Shown here one piece after another: positions 26,830 to 34,574 of a DNA stretch of 64,000 bases. Position numbers and translations under genes: made by a program. Numbering within the stretch: position 1 is the stretch's first letter; every line of letters starts with the position of its first letter. The stretch covers positions 104,880 to 168,879 of the forward strand of contig REER01000061.1 of NCBI GenBank assembly GCA_007694945.1, written 5' to 3'. The stretch is from Paracoccaceae bacterium. GTDB lineage: Bacteria > Pseudomonadota > Alphaproteobacteria > Rhodobacterales > Rhodobacteraceae. The notes below the pieces were generated by a model. That model made no database searches. It saw only the letters and a list, made by a program, of their open reading frames with translations, and was not told the DNA's origin.

Positions 26830-28325
26830 GTTGGGTTCTGGTAATGCCCATCGCCGTGCCTTTCCTCACGGCGGTGGTCGCCTTCCTTGCGCGCAGCTAC
26901 CCCGCAGGGCGCTGGATTTCGCTGGCAGGGTCGGTGCTGACACTGATCGCCTCGGCGGTATTGATGGCCGCTGTCCTCGACGAAGGCGTGATCGCCGCGC
27001 AGATGTCGAACTGGGATGCGCCCTTCGGCATTACGCTGGTGGCAGATTACCTCAGCGCCGTGATGGTGGTGATCACGGCCATCACCGGGCTTGCGACAGC
27101 CATCTATGCGCTGGGCGAAATCCCCGAAGAGACCGAGGCGCTTGGTTTCTATGCCCTGTTCCAGACCCTGATCGCAGGCGTCACCGGCGCGTTTCTGACG
27201 GGTGACCTCTTCAACCTCTATGTCTGGTTCGAAGTGATGCTGATTGCCTCTTTCTCGCTGCTGGTGATTGGCGGCGGCAAGGAGCGGCTGGACGCAGGCA
27301 TCAAATATGTCGCGCTCAACCTCGTCTCGACCCTGATCTTCCTGTCGGGGATCGGGCTGCTTTACGGCATCACCGGCACGCTCAACATGGCCGATATGCG
27401 CGATGCTGTGGCGAATGCCGAAAACCAGGGCCTCGTGACCGTCCTCGCGATGATGTTCATGGTCGGCTTCGGGGTCAAGGCGGCGGTCTTCCCGCTGTTC
27501 TTCTGGCTACCTGCCAGCTACCACACGCCCTATTTCGCCATCTCGGCAGTGTTTGCCGGGCTGCTGACCAAGGTCGGCGTCTATGCGCTGATGCGCATGT
27601 TCACGCTGGTCTTCGTGGGCGATGTCGGCTTCACCCATGAAATCCTGATCTGGGTGTCGCTGTTCACGATGTTCACGGGGGTTATTGGGGCGGCTGCGCA
27701 GACCGATTTCCGCAAGATCCTGTCCTTCCACATCATCAGCCAGATCGGCTACATGACGCTTGGACTCGCGCTCTTCACGCCGCTGGCGCTGATGGGAGGC
27801 GTGTTCTACCTCGTGCACCACATCATCGTGAAGGCCAACCTGTTCTTCGTCGCAGGTCTGGCCAAGCAATATGCGGGCGATACGGACCTGAACCGCATCG
27901 GGGGCCTCTACAAATCCGCGCCGCTGCTGGCCGCGCTCTTCATCATCCCGGCCTTCTCGCTTGCAGGCTTCCCGCCACTTTCGGGCTTCTGGGCGAAATA
28001 TCTGATCGTCAAGGCAGCGCTGGAGTTGAACGCATGGTTCGTGACCTTTGTCTCGCTGCTGGTGGGCTTGCTGACGATCTACTCGATGACCAAGATCTGG
28101 GGCATGGCCTTCTGGAAGCCGCACCCGGACGGGATCGACCCGACACCGGACCGTGCCCCGCCGCAGGTGACGCGCTCGATGATCATTCCCATCGCGGGGC
28201 TTGCCGCGATGACCATCGTCATTGGCTTCTACCCCGAACCCTTCGTGCAATTCGCTGAAACAGCCGCAACGCAATTGCTGGACCCCACCGATTATGTCAC
28301 CAGTGTTCTGGGGGTGCAGCCATGA
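26826..28325 (+). CDS. mrpD: Na+/H+ antiporter subunit D (MrpD/MnhD, NuoM/N-like)
   Basis: A 499-residue antiporter-type subunit with about 14 helices. Key residues are seen in WFEVMLIASFSLLV (the essential Glu of TM5), FAGLLTKVGVYALMR (Lys of TM7) and the HIISQIGYMTLGLAL and HHIIVKANLFFVAGLAK helices (His and Lys of the proton path). ATG 26826 overlaps mrpC, and the 3' end overlaps mrpE by 4 bases. With MrpA it is expected to form the ion-translocating core. Confidence 0.96.
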   Translation: MSWVLVMPIAVPFLTAVVAFLARSYPAGRWISLAGSVLTLIASAVLMAAVLDEGVIAAQMSNWDAPFGITLVADYLSAVMVVITAITGLATAIYALGEIPEETEALGFYALFQTLIAGVTGAFLTGDLFNLYVWFEVMLIASFSLLVIGGGKERLDAGIKYVALNLVSTLIFLSGIGLLYGITGTLNMADMRDAVANAENQGLVTVLAMMFMVGFGVKAAVFPLFFWLPASYHTPYFAISAVFAGLLTKVGVYALMRMFTLVFVGDVGFTHEILIWVSLFTMFTGVIGAAAQTDFRKILSFHIISQIGYMTLGLALFTPLALMGGVFYLVHHIIVKANLFFVAGLAKQYAGDTDLNRIGGLYKSAPLLAALFIIPAFSLAGFPPLSGFWAKYLIVKAALELNAWFVTFVSLLVGLLTIYSMTKIWGMAFWKPHPDGIDPTPDRAPPQVTRSMIIPIAGLAAMTIVIGFYPEPFVQFAETAATQLLDPTDYVTSVLGVQP

Positions 28326-28801
28326 ACGGACTGGTCATAAATCTGCTGCTGGCCTTCGCCTGGGCCGCGATGACAGGTGATTTCAGCTTTGCCTCGCTGG
28401 GCACCGGGGCCGTGCTGGGCTTCTTCGCGCTGTGGCTGTCGCAGCCGCTGACCGGGATCGACAATCTCTATTTCAAGCGGCTTTTCCGGACGGTGTATCT
28501 GGCGCTGTTCTTCCTGTGGGAATTGCTGCTCTCATCCATCGCTGTCGCCTGGGACGTGATCCGCCCGGTGCCGCAGAACAAGCCCGCATTGATCGAGATT
28601 CCGCTGACCGTAAAATCGGATTTCGAGATTCTGCTGCTGACGAATCTTATCTCGCTGACGCCAGGCACGCTGAGCGTCGATGTGACCGAGGATCGTGAGA
28701 CGCTGATCGTACATGCGATGTTCGCTGATGATGTCGAGGCGATCCAGCACAACATCAAGGACGGGTTCGAGCGCCTGATCATGGGGGTATTCGAGAAATG
28801 A
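28322..28801 (+). CDS. mrpE: Na+/H+ antiporter subunit E (MrpE/MnhE)
   Basis: A 159-residue protein with two or three N-terminal helices and a soluble C-terminal domain. The family pattern LLTNLISLTPGTLSVDVTEDRETLIVHAM is recognisable in parts (SLTPGTLSVDV is strictly conserved). Overlaps of 4 bases on each side tie it to mrpD and mrpF. Its role is structural within the Mrp complex. Confidence 0.95.
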   Translation: MNGLVINLLLAFAWAAMTGDFSFASLGTGAVLGFFALWLSQPLTGIDNLYFKRLFRTVYLALFFLWELLLSSIAVAWDVIRPVPQNKPALIEIPLTVKSDFEILLLTNLISLTPGTLSVDVTEDRETLIVHAMFADDVEAIQHNIKDGFERLIMGVFEK

Positions 28802-29142
28802 CGACTGCTGGCTTTCTCACCGGGGCCGCGCAGGTCTCGCTTCTGCTGATCCTGCTGGGTCTCGCCGTAGCCTTCATCCGGCTGGCCAAGGGGCCGTCGC
28901 TGGCCGACCGGGTGGTGGCGCTCGACATGATGACTGTCACCATCATCTCGTTCTGCGGCGTCTATGCTGTCTTCATGGATGAACCCTCGTTCCTCGATGT
29001 CGCCATCGTGCTGGCGCTGGTGGGTTTTCTGGCCACAGTGGCGCTGGCCCGCTATGCCGAACATCGGCTGCAACGCGATGGCGAGGGTGCAGACACACCT
29101 GAAGCAGACACCCATCAGGACGCGGAGACCAGCCATGATTGA
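28798..29142 (+). CDS. mrpF: Na+/H+ antiporter subunit F (MrpF/MnhF)
   Basis: A 114-residue three-helix membrane protein. The signature GPSLADRVVALDMM, containing the conserved Asp, is followed by FLDVAIVLALVGFLATVALARY. The polar tail after residue 85 is longer than in many homologues (acidic, ending HQDAETSHD). It overlaps mrpE by 4 bases and mrpG by 8. Confidence 0.94.
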   Translation: MTTAGFLTGAAQVSLLLILLGLAVAFIRLAKGPSLADRVVALDMMTVTIISFCGVYAVFMDEPSFLDVAIVLALVGFLATVALARYAEHRLQRDGEGADTPEADTHQDAETSHD

Positions 29143-29440
29143 TATTCTGGTCGGACTGTTCCTGCTGGCGGGTGCCGGTTTCGTTCTGATCGCCGCCATC
29201 GGCATCGTGCGCCTGCCCGATCTGCTGACGCGGATGCATGCCTCGACCAAGGCGGGTACCTTGGGTGCCTTGCTGGTCCTTGTCGGCCTCGGCCTGCACG
29301 AGGGCTCTGGCGAGGTTGTCAGCAAGGTCGTGGCGACGATCCTGTTCCTGCTGCTGACGGCCCCCATCGCCGCGCATATGATCGGGCGTGCCCATGCGCG
29401 GCTCATACAAAGCAAGAAAGACCAGAAGCTGCAGGACTGA
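29135..29440 (+). CDS. mrpG: Na+/H+ antiporter subunit G (MrpG/MnhG)
   Basis: A 101-residue protein with three helices. The family motif RLPDLLTRMHASTKAGTLG is present near residues 26-44, followed by LFLLLTAPIAAHMIGRAH. ATG 29135 is chosen because the longer frame upstream merely overlaps mrpF. It ends the operon mrpABCDEFG. The convergent ggpS gene is 36 bases away, separated by a small hairpin (29452-29470, stem GCGCCTT/AAGGCGC) that may act as a weak bidirectional terminator. Confidence 0.95.
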   Translation: MIDILVGLFLLAGAGFVLIAAIGIVRLPDLLTRMHASTKAGTLGALLVLVGLGLHEGSGEVVSKVVATILFLLLTAPIAAHMIGRAHARLIQSKKDQKLQD

Positions 29441-29476
29441 CGCGCGGTTCTGCGCCTTGCGGCAAGGCGCGCCTGC

Positions 29477-31006
29477 TCAGGCCGCCGGGCGCGCGCCCGG
29501 CATGGGCGTGACAGTCCCGCGCCGCGCGGCACGCAACTGCTGGAAATGCGCCATCTCGGTCTCGGTCCAGACCCCGATATCAAGGCTCTTCGCCGAGCGC
29601 TGCAGCGCCTGCATGCGTGAGGCGGCCTCCTCATGCGTCATCGACAGCGCCTGATCCAGCGCGGCATCCATCGAGGCATTCGAGAACGGGTTGACCGGGA
29701 TCGCCCCTTCCAGCATCACCGCGCAACCTGCGAATTCCGAAAGCACCAGCGCCCCGGGATGGTTTGGGTCACGCGCGGCGCAGAATTCCGAGGCCACGAG
29801 GTTCAGCCCATCCGCCAGTGGCGTGATCGAGGCGACATCAGCGGCACGGTAATAAGCTACAAGCTGCGCCAGCGGGATCGCGGTCGAAATCAGCGCCACC
29901 GGTTGCCATTCGAAACTGCCATAGCTGCCATTGATCCGGCCCGCGAGCGCCTCGATCCGCTCCTGAATCTCGGCATAGGCGGTCATGTTGCGGTTCGCCC
30001 CGACCGAGACCAGCATCAGCCGCACCTTGCCGCGCAACTCGGGGCGGCGGACAAGCAGCCGCTCGAATGCCTCCAGTTGCTCGATATTGCCTTTGGTATA
30101 ATCGGTCCGGGATACCGACAGGATCAGCTTGCACGCCCCCAGATCGGCACGGATATCCTCGACACGCGCCAGCACCTTCGGATGCCTGGCAAGCTCTGCG
30201 AGATAGTCGAAATTCACGCCCACCGGGTTAGTATGCACCGCGGTTGTTGCCCCCTCAAGCTCCAGCCGCAGAGGCATCCGCCGGTCATTCAGCGCCACGC
30301 CCGTCGCTGAGAGCGCGGCGGGTGTCCCGGTCTCCTCCACCAGCCGCGCGCCTTTGATCGAGCGCACGACGGCCGCGAAATTCTGCGCATAGCGCGGGAT
30401 GTGAAAGCCCACCGAGTCGCAGGCCATGAGACTGTTGATGATCTCTTCGCGCCAGGGCAGCACATTGAACATGTCCGGCCCGGGAAACGGTGTGTGATGG
30501 AAAAAGCAGATCGTCGCCTTTGGCTTGAGCTGCCGCAGATAGCCCGGCACCAGCCACAGATTGTAGTCATGAATCCAGATCACGGCATCATCCGTGGCCT
30601 GTTCCGCCGCCGCCTCGGCAAAGGCCCAGTTCACGGCGCGAAAGGTCGGCCAATCGACCGGGTCGTAATTGTAGCGCTCCTTGAAGCCATGCAGGATCGG
30701 CCAGAACGCCTCTTTCGATGTCACATGATAGAAGCTGCGCACCTGTTCCGCTGTCAGTGGCAGGCGGCTCACAGTATAGGTGCCGAAACTGTCGGTGATC
30801 TCGATCACCGGGTCAAAACCGGGATTGGCGGTGTCCTCGGCCTCTTTCCAAGCCACCCAGGCACCGTGTTCCGCTTTGCCCAGAAACCCTTTCATCGTCG
30901 GAACGATCCCGTTGGGGCTGGAATTCTCGCGAAACTGCACCTTGCCGTTGATCTCGACCTCCTCATAGGGCTGACGGTGATAGACGATGACAAGATCGGA
31001 CTTCAT
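29477..31006 (-). CDS. ggpS: Glucosylglycerol-phosphate synthase (GT20 family)
   Basis: A 509-residue GT20 glycosyltransferase. It resembles GgpS, which joins ADP-glucose to glycerol-3-phosphate, more than trehalose-phosphate synthase OtsA: the N-terminus has VIVYHRQPYEE, SSPNGIVPTMKGFL, GAWVAWKEAED and FYHVTSKEAFWPILH, as I recall from cyanobacterial GgpS. Common GT20 motifs follow: WIHDYNLWLVPGYLR, FFHHTPFPGPD, SVSRTDYTKGN, PLADGLNLVASEF and LSEFAGCAVML. It overlaps the HAD phosphatase gene by 4 bases, which would dephosphorylate the product to the osmolyte glucosylglycerol. OtsA remains the alternative; both make osmoprotectants. Confidence 0.8.
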   Translation of the reverse strand: MKSDLVIVYHRQPYEEVEINGKVQFRENSSPNGIVPTMKGFLGKAEHGAWVAWKEAEDTANPGFDPVIEITDSFGTYTVSRLPLTAEQVRSFYHVTSKEAFWPILHGFKERYNYDPVDWPTFRAVNWAFAEAAAEQATDDAVIWIHDYNLWLVPGYLRQLKPKATICFFHHTPFPGPDMFNVLPWREEIINSLMACDSVGFHIPRYAQNFAAVVRSIKGARLVEETGTPAALSATGVALNDRRMPLRLELEGATTAVHTNPVGVNFDYLAELARHPKVLARVEDIRADLGACKLILSVSRTDYTKGNIEQLEAFERLLVRRPELRGKVRLMLVSVGANRNMTAYAEIQERIEALAGRINGSYGSFEWQPVALISTAIPLAQLVAYYRAADVASITPLADGLNLVASEFCAARDPNHPGALVLSEFAGCAVMLEGAIPVNPFSNASMDAALDQALSMTHEEAASRMQALQRSAKSLDIGVWTETEMAHFQQLRAARRGTVTPMPGARPAA

Positions 31007-31782
31007 TTCGGTACCTCCGGAGGGTTGGGGTGCAGGCCATGGGCATGGATGGCTTCAATAATCCCGCCCGCGCCATGATGACGGCAGCGATGCGCACGCG
31101 GCAGACGCGAGGTCGCGGCCAAGAGTTCGGCCTCGGCCCCGCCAACAACGGCGCCATGCAGGCCAGTTTCGAACATCGACAGGTCATTGAGCGTGTCGCC
31201 CGCGACCAGCACGCGCTCGGCCGATAGACCCAGATGCGCGATCAACCGTTGCAGCGACGGCCCCTTGCTGACACCGCGCGGCAGGATATCGACGAAACAG
31301 CCATGCGAGATGAGGATATCAACCTCCAGCCCATCAAGAACCGAGAGCGCGCTGCGGTCGAACCGCTCGTCATATTGATAGGACAGCCTGTGCCGGAAAG
31401 ACGCAGGCTGCAACCACAGCCCTGGCACCCCCGAAAGCCGCGTGCGTACAAGCTCGGCCTTGCCCTCCCAACCAATGCGAATATGAGATTCGAGAGCGGC
31501 AATCGGCGCGACCTGACCTTGCCTGAATTCAGCGATGGTCGTGCCGACATCGCCGATCACATAGGTCGGCGTCGGAACATGGCCCGAAGCGCAGAGATCG
31601 GCGATAAAGTGGGGGTCGCGCCCGGTCACGAAGATGAGCAGCGCGTCGGGCGTAGCGTTCAGCCAACGATAAAGCCGGTCACGATGCGCGGGAGTGCCAC
31701 CAAGGAAGGTGCCATCGAGATCCGTGGCGAGGATCAGACGGTGAGTAAGGTCGTGGTCAGGGATATGTCGGACAATGTCCAT
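31003..31782 (-). CDS. HAD-family (sucrose-phosphatase-like) phosphatase, probably GGP phosphatase
   Basis: A 259-residue Cof/SPP-type HAD hydrolase. Motif I is LATDLDGTFLGG, motif II FVTGRDPHF, the Lys of motif III lies in GVSKGPSLQRL and motif IV is VAGDTLNDLSMF. In other bacteria a HAD domain of this group is fused to the front of GgpS (GgpPS); here the two are separate but overlapping genes in the same order. ATG 31782 is preferred over a TTG at 31809, although GAGGGG lies only 2 bases from the ATG. The substrate glucosylglycerol-3-phosphate is inferred from the partner. Confidence 0.75.
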   Translation of the reverse strand: MDIVRHIPDHDLTHRLILATDLDGTFLGGTPAHRDRLYRWLNATPDALLIFVTGRDPHFIADLCASGHVPTPTYVIGDVGTTIAEFRQGQVAPIAALESHIRIGWEGKAELVRTRLSGVPGLWLQPASFRHRLSYQYDERFDRSALSVLDGLEVDILISHGCFVDILPRGVSKGPSLQRLIAHLGLSAERVLVAGDTLNDLSMFETGLHGAVVGGAEAELLAATSRLPRAHRCRHHGAGGIIEAIHAHGLHPNPPEVPK

Positions 31783-31852
31783 ACCCCTCAAAATGGGGGG
31801 TAGGACCAAAACGTCCAGCGTTGGCCGGAACTAGTCAGCGAATTGATCAGGA

Positions 31853-31885
31853 AAAGCAAAAGCCGCCCAATAAACAGGCGGCTTT
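31853..31885 (-). terminator. Terminator of cspA
   Basis: On the minus strand the arms AAAGCCGCC (31885-31877) and GGCGGCTTT (31867-31859) form a 9-base stem with a 9-base loop, followed by TTGCTTTT. It lies 33 bases after the cspA stop and before the HAD phosphatase gene, separating the two units. A second small hairpin, GCCTGA-CAA-TCAGGC, sits at about 31896-31910. Confidence 0.85.
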
Positions 31886-31917
31886 CAACAAATCTGCCTG
31901 ACAATCAGGCGTCAGGC

Positions 31918-32124
31918 TTATGCCAGAGCAAGGTTGGACGCGGACTCGCGGCCGTCACGGCTCTTTTCCAGATCGAAAGTCACTTTCTGACCATCGTCCA
32001 GACCGCGCAGACCAGCACGCTCGACTGCCGAAATATGGACGAACACGTCCTTGGAGCCACCATCGGGCTGGATGAAGCCGTAGCCTTTGGTGGAATTGAA
32101 CCATTTCACGGTGCCAGTGGCCAT
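31918..32124 (-). CDS. cspA: Cold-shock protein (CspA family)
   Basis: A 68-residue single cold-shock domain that binds single-stranded RNA and DNA. RNP1 is KGYGFIQPD and RNP2 is VFVHISAVE. The start [10 protein letters not shown] is fixed by homology and by CAGGAGACTTCACA before the ATG; upstream ATGs would extend beyond the domain. The tail SNLALA is usual. It has its own terminator. A weak promoter-like TTGCAC with CGCATA 17 bases further on lies about 50 bases upstream. Confidence 0.95.
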   Translation of the reverse strand: MATGTVKWFNSTKGYGFIQPDGGSKDVFVHISAVERAGLRGLDDGQKVTFDLEKSRDGRESASNLALA

Positions 32125-32289
32125 TGTGAAGTCTCCTGTCATTATGCTGCCCACACTATGCGGCAGCCCGGCTCAGTCAGTGCAAGATCGAAAGGACTGT
32201 GGCCGTAGACGGAGAACAGTGGTCGATAGTGGTAACGTCGCACCCGTCATATGGACCGCGCAGGACCGAATCGCAAGGAAATTCGATGC

Positions 32290-33270
32290 TCAGAGCCGCG
32301 AAATGCGTTCGGCCATGTCCAGCATTCGGCAGGAAAACCCCCATTCATTGTCATACCACCCAAAGAGCCGCAGCATCCCGCCCTCGGTCCTCTGAGTCTC
32401 GGTCAGGGCCATGACGATGCTCTCGGGGCGGGCGCGCAGATCGGTCGAAACCAGCGGGCGGTCGGTCCAGCCGATGACGCCGCCTGCCTCTTTGAGTGCG
32501 GCATTCACATCGGCGAGGCTGGCCGGACGCTCCAGCATGACGCTAAGATCGACCGCCGAAACCGAGGCCGTGGGCACGCGCACTGCCGACCCCAACAGCC
32601 GCCCCTTGAGATCGGGCAGAATACGCTCGAGCAGACGCTGCGCCGAGGTCGTGGTCGGCACCATCGAGAGGGCCGCGGCACGCGAACGCGCCGGATCACC
32701 CCGCGGGGCATCGACTGTTGGCTGACTGCCAGTATAGCAATGGATCGTGGTCATGAACCCTGTCGCCACCCCCCAGTGGCAATGCAGCAGCGCCGCCAGC
32801 GGCGCGAGCGCATTGGTGGTGCAGGAGGCGTTGGAGATCAGTTCATGCCCGGGGTTCAGAAGCGAGTCGTTAACCCCCAGAACGACTGTGATTTCGGCGG
32901 CATCCGAAGGTCCCGAGATCAGCACGCGCCCGGCGCCGGCGCGAATACCGCGACGGGCCATCTCTGTCCGGTCGGCCCTACCGGTGCATTCCATCACCAG
33001 ATCGATATCCGACAGGTCCAGCTCTGACAGATCGGCCGCATGGGTCAGCCGGAAACGGCGCCCGGCAACCTCCAGGGCGGCAGCGCCCAGAGCGACCTCG
33101 CCCTGAAACGGGCCGAAAACACTGTCATATTCGAACAGGTAAGCGCAATCGGCGGCGGTCGCGATATCGTTGATGGCAACGATCTCCACATCGGGCCAGC
33201 CCCCCTGCAGCCAGGCCCGCAGAACGGTCCGACCGATCCGCCCGAACCCGTTGATCGCAACTCGCACCAT
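32290..33270 (-). CDS. gap: Glyceraldehyde-3-phosphate dehydrogenase (divergent paralogue)
   Basis: A 326-residue GAPDH. The NAD-binding start is VRVAINGFGRIGRTVLRAW, the catalytic Cys is C150 in SNASCTTN, the partner His is in TIHCYTGSQ, and the phosphate-binding stretch RVPTASVSAVDLS and YDNEWGFSCRML are normal. Some usually constant spots differ: TTTSAQRLLERI where most have STGAAKAV, and ISGPSDAAEI where most have ISAPAK. It may be a secondary GAPDH or an erythrose-4-phosphate dehydrogenase-like enzyme; GAPDH is the safest call. It lies alone, upstream of cspA on the same strand. Confidence 0.88.
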   Translation of the reverse strand: MVRVAINGFGRIGRTVLRAWLQGGWPDVEIVAINDIATAADCAYLFEYDSVFGPFQGEVALGAAALEVAGRRFRLTHAADLSELDLSDIDLVMECTGRADRTEMARRGIRAGAGRVLISGPSDAAEITVVLGVNDSLLNPGHELISNASCTTNALAPLAALLHCHWGVATGFMTTIHCYTGSQPTVDAPRGDPARSRAAALSMVPTTTSAQRLLERILPDLKGRLLGSAVRVPTASVSAVDLSVMLERPASLADVNAALKEAGGVIGWTDRPLVSTDLRARPESIVMALTETQRTEGGMLRLFGWYDNEWGFSCRMLDMAERISRL

Positions 33271-33805
33271 GTCTTGTTTCTCCCTGCATCAGCAGACGCG
33301 CAGAAAGACTGATTTTTCGGGGAGGTGCAAGTCGACAAGTCCGAGGCCCGGGAGCGAAAACCGCAAGCGGTCGCATTACCAACGGACCTCGCGTTGCACG
33401 TCCGTCACCGCGTGCACAGCCGTCATAAAGCTATTTAGTCGCTGAACAGGCCCGCGCAGAAACGCTTGGCCCTGCGAGTCTCGATCAAAAGCGGATAATC
33501 ACGGGCGGGCACCTGATCCCTCAGCGCTAGCGACACCCCAACGCATTCCTCAATGCCAATCGAAAATCAGCCATCTGCACCAAGGTCCACTGATTTCCCT
33601 CCTATCAGGACGAGCTCGCGTGGATCACATGCGAATGAACCCAATGCGACCTCATCGAACAAAGCAGCGATAAAACCCCTATGCCGCTATTTTTTTTGAC
33701 CGCCTTGCCCAAGACACGCGATCACACAGGGTTTTCCTACGAGCTTCGCGCAGAGAACTACTCTTGGGTGGATGCTTGTGGCCGCCCGTTAATGTGCAAG
33801 AGCGT
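33271..33805. other. 535-base spacer without a recognised gene
   Basis: Lies between gap and flgD, both on the minus strand, so it must hold the end of the flgD transcript and the promoter of gap. No reading frame of 60 codons is independent of the neighbours and no tRNA-like T-arm was found. Base composition is visibly lower in GC than around it, with a T8 run at 33690-33697 preceded only by a 4-base stem. A small RNA here is possible but not supported. Confidence 0.5.
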
Positions 33806-34450
33806 CTAGCCGCGCAGCCCCAAGACGTCATCGCTTGCGATGCGATTCCCCCCCTCCAGAATGAGGATCACCTGTCCCTCCTCATAGCGTGCCTCCTCGA
33901 CTCGCGCGTAGCTCTTGACCGGAAACGCGCCCAGCGCCTCGCTGGCTCGAAACCCTTCCACCGTTATCTTGTAGGCGTCTGGCGCCAGCGCTCCTTCGCC
34001 TTCCAGCGGCGCCTCGAAAACGAGTTCGCGCGCGTTGGGGTCGACCGCGAAGCGCCCGACAACGCGGCCCGAGCCATCGCTCAGCACCAAATCGGCGCGG
34101 TCCGCCCCGGGGATCTCGGGCAGAACCAGCCGCTTGGGCATATCGTCGATCTGGACTGGCGCCGATGTCAGTGCCTCACGGCCGACCCAGGAACCCATCT
34201 CGACCAGACCTTGCCGTGCCGTGAATAGCGCCAGCAGCTCATTGGTTCTGACCTGTTGTTCAACGCCCGAGAAGGTCGCGAGCTGTACCGCGAAATCCGA
34301 TGCCTCCATCGGCTCGAGCGGGTTCTGATTTTTCAACTGAACCGTAAGCATTCTCAGAAATGTCTGGAAATCCGAAGTGATGGTCGGTTCGCTCGAAGCA
34401 GCTTGTGGACGGACAGCGGTGGCCGCGCCGATCTGGGAAACAGGGGTCAT
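33806..34450 (-). CDS. flgD: Flagellar hook assembly scaffold FlgD
   Basis: FlgD caps the growing hook so that FlgE subunits can polymerise. The 214-residue product has the conserved N-terminal region DFQTFLRMLTVQLKNQNPLEPMEASDFAVQLATFSGVEQQ in pieces (LKNQNPLEPM is diagnostic), then a tudor/FnIII-like C-terminal part from about residue 95. It follows fliK on the minus strand with about 120 bases between. The hook gene flgE is not in the window. Confidence 0.95.
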   Translation of the reverse strand: MTPVSQIGAATAVRPQAASSEPTITSDFQTFLRMLTVQLKNQNPLEPMEASDFAVQLATFSGVEQQVRTNELLALFTARQGLVEMGSWVGREALTSAPVQIDDMPKRLVLPEIPGADRADLVLSDGSGRVVGRFAVDPNARELVFEAPLEGEGALAPDAYKITVEGFRASEALGAFPVKSYARVEEARYEEGQVILILEGGNRIASDDVLGLRG

Positions 34451-34574
34451 GAGCGAATCGACTCCTCTGAGAAAATGCGGGACGAAGCCAGGGTCGGGAG
34501 ACGTGCCGGACTGCCCCTTCCGGACCCCACTCTCTGTAGCGTTTCAGTAGAAAAATGCATGCATGAACCCCTGC

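Noticed and set aside
29477..31006. OtsA (trehalose-6-phosphate synthase) as the name
   Set aside because: The N-terminal motifs and the SPP-like HAD partner fit GgpS better; OtsA is kept as an alternative in the entry.
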